Positions 6,623 through 10,962 of a stretch of DNA of 10,962 bases are shown piece after piece; the first letter of the stretch is position 1, and each line of letters opens with the position of its first letter. This DNA comes from UBA10649 sp044233495 (GTDB lineage: Bacteria; Actinomycetota; Actinomycetes; S36-B12): assembly GCA_044233495.1 (NCBI GenBank), contig JBIIJX010000070.1, forward strand, positions 1-10,962. Direction: 5' to 3'. Both the position numbers and the translations under genes were made by a program. The notes beneath the pieces were generated by a model. It made no database searches. It saw only the letters and a list, made by a program, of their open reading frames with translations, and was not told where the DNA came from.

Positions 6623-7741
6623 TCAGCGCGTGGAGGGCTGGACGAACGGCGGCTTCACGACGCGGAACCGGCTCGCGCGGCCGCGGACGTCGACGACCAC
6701 CTCATCGTCGACCTGCACCTGTGAGTCGAGCAGCGCGAGGGCGATCCCCTGCTTCAGGGTCGGGGAGAAGGTACCGCTGGTGACCTCGCCGATCACGGCA
6801 CCTGCGAGGCCGTCGTCACCGTCGACGGGGCGGTGCACGTGCATGTGCGGGCGCGGGATGCCGCGCTCGAGAGCAATCAGCCCGCGCAGTCGGCGCGACG
6901 GGCCCTGCTCCTTCTCCCTGAGCACTGCATCGCGACCGGTGAAGGCGGGTTTGTCCCAGCCGACCGCCCAGCCGAGCATCGCCTGGACCGGGGAGATCGT
7001 GGGGCTGATGTCCTGGCCGTGCAGCGGATAGCCCATCTCCGTGCGCAGCGTGTCGCGCGCGCCGAGGCCGGCGGGCACGAGACCGAAGGACTCCCCCGCC
7101 GCCACGAGGGTGTCCCAGAGATCACCGAGCACTTCATTGGGTGCCACGAGCTCGTAACCGTGCTCACCGGTGTAGCCGGTGCGGCAGACGACCACCGAGT
7201 GCCCGTGGAAGTCCGCCTGCTGCATCGCCATGTAGTCGTGCTCCGTCGGCAGTCCCATGCCCGTGAGGACTTCCGCGCTGTGCGGGCCCTGGACGGCGAT
7301 GATGCCGTGCGTCAGGTGGCGATCGTCGATCGTGATCCCAGCGGGCGCGAGCGGGCGCAGTGCCGCGAGGACGGCAGCGGCGTTGGCGGCGTTCGGGATG
7401 ACCAGCACCTCGTCGTCGGACCACCGGTAGACGATGAGGTCGTCGACGACACCTCCGGACTCGTTGAGCAGCATCGAGTACTGGGCGTGTCCTGAGGTGA
7501 TGCGATCGAGGTCGTTGGCCAGCACACCGTTCAGCCACGCAATGGCACCCGGACCGCTCACACCGACCTTGCCCATGTGCGAGACATCGAAGACACCGGC
7601 GGCCGCACGCACTGCCGTGTGCTCGGCGACGGTGCCCTGGTACTCGATCGGCATGTCCCAGCCGCCGAAGTCGGCCATCTTGGCTCCGGCAGCGATGTGC
7701 CGGTCGTGCAGGGGCGTGTGCTTGCGTGCTGCTTCGGTCAT
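6623..7741 (-). CDS. gcvT: Aminomethyltransferase GcvT (glycine cleavage T protein)
   Basis: GcvT transfers the aminomethyl carbon of glycine from lipoyl-GcvH to tetrahydrofolate, releasing ammonia and forming 5,10-methylene-THF in the cytosol. The 372-residue protein has the expected family length. Landmarks are FGGWDMPIEY near residues 25-34, FDVSHMG at 51-57, NESGGVVDDL at 93-102 with D101 at the catalytic aspartate position, CRTGYTGEHGYEL, RTEMGYPLHG and the C-terminal PPFVQPS. The ATG at 7741 is preceded by a TACGGT -10 box six nt upstream, so it may have its own leaderless transcript besides read-through from the permease gene 22 nt upstream. No gcvH or gcvP is in the window. An isolated gcvT near cobT/cobS and a leucyl aminopeptidase is also found in mycobacteria. 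YgfZ-like folate proteins are the alternative, but the intact motifs argue for GcvT. Confidence 0.95.
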   Translation of the reverse strand: MTEAARKHTPLHDRHIAAGAKMADFGGWDMPIEYQGTVAEHTAVRAAAGVFDVSHMGKVGVSGPGAIAWLNGVLANDLDRITSGHAQYSMLLNESGGVVDDLIVYRWSDDEVLVIPNAANAAAVLAALRPLAPAGITIDDRHLTHGIIAVQGPHSAEVLTGMGLPTEHDYMAMQQADFHGHSVVVCRTGYTGEHGYELVAPNEVLGDLWDTLVAAGESFGLVPAGLGARDTLRTEMGYPLHGQDISPTISPVQAMLGWAVGWDKPAFTGRDAVLREKEQGPSRRLRGLIALERGIPRPHMHVHRPVDGDDGLAGAVIGEVTSGTFSPTLKQGIALALLDSQVQVDDEVVVDVRGRASRFRVVKPPFVQPSTR

Positions 7742-7747
7742 GCCTGC

Positions 7748-7753
7748 ACCGTA
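7748..7753 (-). promoter_or_regulatory. Candidate -10 box for a leaderless gcvT transcript
   Basis: TACGGT on the minus strand fits the actinobacterial TANNNT -10 consensus. It ends six nt before the A of the gcvT ATG, which is the spacing for transcription to start at the start codon. No convincing Shine-Dalgarno at normal spacing and no -35 were seen. Confidence 0.45.
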
Positions 7754-7763
7754 GTGCCGATTC

Positions 7764-9158
7764 TCACCCTCCCGGCTCCGACAGGACGGAGTCGGCGCGA
7801 TGCCCGCGCGTGCGGCCCACGACCGCGCCCGCCAGCAGCGCCGACAGGGCGACGACCGGGGCGATCAGCTCCCATCCCGACGGCAGCGGGAACAGCTGCA
7901 GTCCGATCATGGCGACGAGGATGGCGATGCCGAAGGCCGGCACTGCAGCCCACCCCCGCCCGCGATCCCCCCGCCACAGCACGACGGCCGCCGCGGCGCA
8001 TGCCGTGCTGTAGGCGCCGGCGAACAGCAGGCCGGCGGAATCGCTGGTCAGTTCGAATGCATCGAAGGCGTCGAACCCGGTGACGAGGCAGGCGAACGCG
8101 GCGAACAGCCAGGACAGGACTCCGATCGTGACGCTCGCCCGCACCGGTGTGCCGTGGTTGGACAGTGTCGCGTAGCGCCGTGGCAGGACCCCGTCACGCC
8201 CGAAGGCGAACAGCACGCGTCCGCCCGCGACCTGGGCACCGATCATGCATGCGAACGAGGACACCGCACCGCCCAGCGTGATGAGGTCGCCCATCAGGTC
8301 TCCGACGTAGACGTTGGCCATGTCGGCAGGAAGGGAGCCGGATGACGTGAACGCGTCGAGTTCTGCAGGAGTGGTACCGAATGCCCATACGGCGACCATC
8401 GAGACCACGATGAAGAACACGGTCGTCACCGTGGTCGTGATGACCAGCGCCATGGGGATGGTGCGCCTCGGCTCGTCGGCCTCCTCTCCCGCAGCAGCCG
8501 AGCCCTCGAAACCGGCACTCGACAGCAGTGCGAACGTCAGCGCCAGCGCCACGGCTCCGGCGGAGACGCCCTCGAGCGTGAAGTCGCTGAGGTTCACGGT
8601 CTGCCCCTGGGGACCGCCGCCGTTCGCGAGCTCGAACCACGTGATCCCGACGACGACGAGGATTGCGACCATCGTCAGTCCCTCGAGGACGAGGAGCACG
8701 TGGCCGAGGGTCCGCATCGTCCGGCCGGCGAGAAAGGTCGTGACCGGGAGGATGAGCAGCGCGATGGCCACGGGCACTAGCGCCGCACTCGTGGGCCACC
8801 CCATCTCCTGCAGGAAGGTGGTCGTGAAGATGCCGAACGACAGCGCGGTGATGGCAGAAGCGCAGACGTAGCAGGCCAGCAGCCACAGCCCCGCACTCGT
8901 GCCCGTCCGCGGGCCGATCTCAGCGCCCACGAGACCGAAGAGCGACCCGGCGGATCCTCGCCGGCGAGTGAGGATGACGAACGATGCCGTGATGATGGAC
9001 AGGGGCACGGTCGCGATGAGAAAGGTGGTGGGCACGGCCGCGCCGACCTGCTCGGCGATGGCCTGGGGATTCAGGGAGACACCCATGCTGGGACCCATGA
9101 CCGCCAGGGAGATGGCGATCGCGCCCAGGACTCCCAGGTTCCGACGCAGCGCTGGCAT
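7764..9158 (-). CDS. APC-family amino acid permease
   Basis: This 464-residue membrane protein should be a secondary amino acid or amine transporter in the APC superfamily. It has about 12 hydrophobic segments spread along its length. The first is a Gly-containing, partly broken helix near residues 10-30 (AVMGPSMGVSLNP). The TM6-region motif GFEGSAAAGEEADEPRRTIP and the GRDGVLPRR loop after TM8 are typical of the family. The C-terminal 25 residues are charged and probably cytosolic. The gene starts at ATG 9158 with a TAGCGT -10 six nt upstream, diverges from pepA, and is followed 22 nt later by gcvT. The pairing with gcvT hints at an amino acid feeding one-carbon metabolism, such as glycine or serine. 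Substrate cannot be read from the sequence, and the aminopeptidase across the shared promoter region fits general amino acid scavenging equally well. Confidence 0.9.
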   Translation of the reverse strand: MPALRRNLGVLGAIAISLAVMGPSMGVSLNPQAIAEQVGAAVPTTFLIATVPLSIITASFVILTRRRGSAGSLFGLVGAEIGPRTGTSAGLWLLACYVCASAITALSFGIFTTTFLQEMGWPTSAALVPVAIALLILPVTTFLAGRTMRTLGHVLLVLEGLTMVAILVVVGITWFELANGGGPQGQTVNLSDFTLEGVSAGAVALALTFALLSSAGFEGSAAAGEEADEPRRTIPMALVITTTVTTVFFIVVSMVAVWAFGTTPAELDAFTSSGSLPADMANVYVGDLMGDLITLGGAVSSFACMIGAQVAGGRVLFAFGRDGVLPRRYATLSNHGTPVRASVTIGVLSWLFAAFACLVTGFDAFDAFELTSDSAGLLFAGAYSTACAAAAVVLWRGDRGRGWAAVPAFGIAILVAMIGLQLFPLPSGWELIAPVVALSALLAGAVVGRTRGHRADSVLSEPGG

Positions 9159-9164
9159 GGGAGG

Positions 9165-9170
9165 ACGCTA
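9165..9170 (-). promoter_or_regulatory. Candidate -10 box for a leaderless permease transcript
   Basis: TAGCGT on the minus strand matches TANNNT and ends six nt before the permease ATG at 9158, so transcription would begin at or next to the start codon. A CCTCCC sequence lies between, which is not a Shine-Dalgarno. No -35 with normal spacing was found. Confidence 0.5.
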
Positions 9171-9202
9171 GCGGCCCGGGTGCCCGCCGGACCGTCACTG
9201 GC

Positions 9203-9208
9203 TAGGGT
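9203..9208 (+). promoter_or_regulatory. Candidate -10 box for a leaderless leucyl aminopeptidase transcript
   Basis: TAGGGT matches TANNNT and ends six nt before ATG 9215, the same geometry as for the permease and gcvT. There is no Shine-Dalgarno in the six bases between. With the permease box 33-38 nt away on the other strand, the 56-bp gap holds two divergent promoters. Confidence 0.55.
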
Positions 9209-9214
9209 GCCGCA

Positions 9215-10708
9215 ATGACCACGATCGCCCTGGCAACCGGCAATCCCCTCACCTCCTCGACCGACGCCCTCGTCGTCGCCCTGACCCCGGCCAAAGGCAA
9301 GCGGCCCGACGTCGTGAGTCCGCGCATCGCCCCGGCCCAGTGCGCACGACTGGCCGACGCCTTCGCGGCCGTGGGTGCGACCGGCAAGGTCGGCGACCTC
9401 ACCCGGGTTCCAGGCGGCAACGGGGTCAAGGCACCAGTTGTCGTTGGCGTGGGCATCGGCGCCGGGGACTGGGATGCCGAGGCGACCATGCGGGCCGTGG
9501 GATCTGCTGTGCGATCCCTGGCCGGCACCCGTCGTGTGGCGATCAGCCTCCCGCTCGCAGATGACGAGCAACTCGTGGCCGTCGCCATGGCCGCACTGCT
9601 CGCGGCCTATGACTTCACCGCCCACCGCGGCAAGTCGAGCAAGGGACGTCCCGCGCCCGTGCGCTCGATCACCCTGCTGCTCGCCGGCACTCCGACTCCG
9701 GAGCAGCGTCGTGCAGTCAAGGAGGTGTCCGCAGTCGCCGACGGCGTGCTCCTCGCGCGCGATCTCGTCAACACTCCCCCGTCGCATCTGCACCCGGCCG
9801 AGCTGGCCGACGCCGCGGTGGCCGCTGTTGCCGACCTGCCTGTCAAGGTCACGGTGTGGGACGTGCCCGACCTCGAACGTGACGGCTGCGGGGGCATCCT
9901 CGCCGTGGGCATGGGTTCAGCCCACGCGCCCCGGCTCGTGCGAATGGAGTACGCCCCCAAGGGTGCCCACGCCCATCTCGCCCTCGTCGGCAAGGGCATC
10001 ACGTTCGACACCGGCGGCATCTCGATCAAGCCCGCGGCCAACATGGATGAGATGAAGGCAGACATGGCTGGTGCAGCGGCCGTCATCGGTGCCGTGCAGG
10101 CCATCGCCCGGCTTGCTCTGCCGGTGCGCGTCACGGGTTGGGTGCCGACGGCCGAGAACATGCCCAGCGGCACGGCGCAGCGACCCGGCGACATCATCAC
10201 CGTGTTCGACGGCACCACGGTGGAGGTCCTCAACACCGATGCCGAGGGCCGGCTCATCCTGGCCGACGCACTGGGCATGGCGGTGGCACAGGAGCCCGAC
10301 CTCATCATCGACGCGGCGACCCTGACAGGCGCTCAGCGGATCGCCCTCGGCGCACGGATCGCCGGCGTCATGAGCAACTCCGACGAGGCGCGCACCCGGG
10401 TCTGCGCTGCCGCCGAGTCGGCCGGGGAGTCCGCCTGGCCCATGCCGCTGCCCGCCGACCTGCGGGCGTCGCTCGACTCCGCCGTGGCCGACATCGCGAA
10501 CATCGGAGACCGGCTCGGCGGCATGCTCAGCGCAGGTGTCTTCCTGAGGGAGTTCATCCCCGACCGCCAGCCCTGGGTCCACATGGACATCGCCGGACCG
10601 GCCTTCAACGAGAAGGGCGCCTACGGGTACACCCCCAAGGGCGGGACAGGAGCGGCCGTGCGCACCTTCGTCCAGGTCGCGGCCGAGATGGCGGAGGGGT
10701 CTGTCTGA
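9215..10708 (+). CDS. pepA: Leucyl aminopeptidase, peptidase family M17
   Basis: This cytosolic metallopeptidase removes N-terminal residues from peptides, recycling amino acids; family members usually form hexamers with two metal ions per active site. The 497-residue protein has a variable N-terminal macro-like domain (about 1-160) and a C-terminal catalytic domain. Metal ligands and catalytic residues are all visible: K260 and D265 in GKGITFDTGG, D283 in MKADMAGA, D342 and E344 in the M17 signature NTDAEGRL (340-347), and R346. The ATG at 9215 is supported by a leaderless -10 box six nt upstream. The gene diverges from the amino acid permease and is followed 69 nt later by lpd, as in Streptomyces, and M. 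tuberculosis pepB lies in a similar neighbourhood. Nothing looks damaged. Some M17 proteins (E. coli PepA) also bind DNA; nothing here shows that. Confidence 0.96.
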   Translation: MTTIALATGNPLTSSTDALVVALTPAKGKRPDVVSPRIAPAQCARLADAFAAVGATGKVGDLTRVPGGNGVKAPVVVGVGIGAGDWDAEATMRAVGSAVRSLAGTRRVAISLPLADDEQLVAVAMAALLAAYDFTAHRGKSSKGRPAPVRSITLLLAGTPTPEQRRAVKEVSAVADGVLLARDLVNTPPSHLHPAELADAAVAAVADLPVKVTVWDVPDLERDGCGGILAVGMGSAHAPRLVRMEYAPKGAHAHLALVGKGITFDTGGISIKPAANMDEMKADMAGAAAVIGAVQAIARLALPVRVTGWVPTAENMPSGTAQRPGDIITVFDGTTVEVLNTDAEGRLILADALGMAVAQEPDLIIDAATLTGAQRIALGARIAGVMSNSDEARTRVCAAAESAGESAWPMPLPADLRASLDSAVADIANIGDRLGGMLSAGVFLREFIPDRQPWVHMDIAGPAFNEKGAYGYTPKGGTGAAVRTFVQVAAEMAEGSV

Positions 10709-10764
10709 GCCACGCGCGCGAGGTGGAAGGATAGAGGCGACAACTTCGACTTTCGCGACGGACA

Positions 10765-10768
10765 GGAG
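10765..10768 (+). promoter_or_regulatory. Ribosome binding site of lpd
   Basis: GGAG lies nine nt before GTG 10778 and fixes that codon as the start, in contrast to the leaderless genes nearby. A GATAGAG stretch at 10730-10736 might belong to a promoter, but it does not match the -10 consensus well. Confidence 0.5.
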
Positions 10769-10777
10769 CAGTCCCCA

Positions 10778-10962
10778 GTGGCGCACGCAGATCTGGTCAT
10801 CCTCGGAGGCGGCAGCGGAGGCTACGCCTGCGCCCTGCGTGCTGCGGAGCTCGGCAAGTCGGTGATCCTCATCGACAAGGACAAGCTGGGTGGCACCTGC
10901 CTGCACCGCGGCTGCATTCCCACCAAGGCACTTCTGCACGCGGCCGAGATCGCCGACAGCAC
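10778..10962 (+). CDS. lpd: Dihydrolipoamide dehydrogenase, N-terminal part (cut by the window end)
   Basis: The first 61 residues of a flavoprotein disulfide reductase are present. Residues 6-17 form the FAD-binding Rossmann turn (GGGSGG at 10-15). D33 ends the second strand, in the place where FAD ribose is usually bound. GGTCLHRGCIPTK at 38-50 holds the redox-active pair C41/C46. The CLHRGC spacing and following IPTK are characteristic of lipoamide dehydrogenases (E3), which reoxidise the lipoyl groups of pyruvate and 2-oxoglutarate dehydrogenase complexes and of the glycine cleavage system. GTG 10778 is supported by the GGAG nine nt upstream. From actinobacterial gene order, a sucB/dlaT-type acyltransferase gene is expected just beyond the window. 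Other disulfide reductases such as mercuric or mycothione reductase are less likely given this active-site motif. Confidence 0.93.
   Translation, partial: MAHADLVILGGGSGGYACALRAAELGKSVILIDKDKLGGTCLHRGCIPTKALLHAAEIADS

Noticed and set aside
7338..7358. Short repeated GCGGGCGC units
   Set aside because: They encode ordinary GcvT residues in a GC-rich gene. Two imperfect copies are not a meaningful repeat.
10709..10777. Possible terminator or promoter between pepA and lpd
   Set aside because: Only a 4-bp CCAC/GTGG stem and a poor -10 match are visible, so nothing is supportable beyond the ribosome binding site.
1..10962. Cobalamin or glycine riboswitch, tRNA, CRISPR array, insertion sequence
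   Set aside because: Intergenic gaps are at most about 70 bp and contain none of the expected conserved elements or repeats. A cobalamin riboswitch, if present, would lie upstream of the window.

Overview
The window is GC-rich, densely packed chromosomal DNA from an actinobacterium. The evidence is strong G/C bias at third codon positions, GTG starts, stop-start overlaps, TANNNT -10 boxes six bases before ATG (leaderless mRNAs), and a gene order (cobT/cobS, then gcvT on the other strand, then a leucyl aminopeptidase and 2-oxoacid dehydrogenase genes) that recalls the Mycobacterium tuberculosis cobT-cobS-gcvT-pepB region and Streptomyces pepA-lpd-sucB. I cannot name a genus.

Positions 1-6611 (+ strand) form one tightly coupled operon that continues upstream of the window. 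It holds the tail of a membrane protein (probably the EcfT subunit), a double-domain ECF ATPase, an ECF substrate-binding (S) membrane subunit, a metallo-beta-lactamase/CobU fusion, CobT, CobS, and a short, divergent CobT-like protein. Adjacent genes overlap by 4-11 nt or are separated by 1 nt. The logic is salvage: the ECF importer would bring in a corrinoid (cobalamin or cobinamide), while CobU, CobT and CobS build and attach the lower nucleotide loop. No corrin-ring gene, CobC-type phosphatase or adenosyltransferase lies in the window.

Positions 6612-9214 carry two minus-strand genes: an APC-family amino acid permease followed by gcvT, the aminomethyltransferase of the glycine cleavage system. 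A short hairpin sits where the cobamide operon and gcvT converge.

Positions 9215-10962 (+ strand) carry a leucyl aminopeptidase (M17) and the start of lpd (dihydrolipoamide dehydrogenase), which is cut by the window end. The permease and aminopeptidase are divergent and share a 56-bp intergenic region.

The items most worth a second look are the CobT-like paralog, which has lost the N-terminal and phosphate-loop motifs of CobT but keeps the C-terminal glutamate, and the PhnP-like metallo-hydrolase domain fused to CobU. Together they could supply an unassigned step in cobamide loop assembly or remodelling. No mobile element, CRISPR array, tRNA, rRNA or riboswitch was seen, and there is no gene-free stretch over 300 bases.
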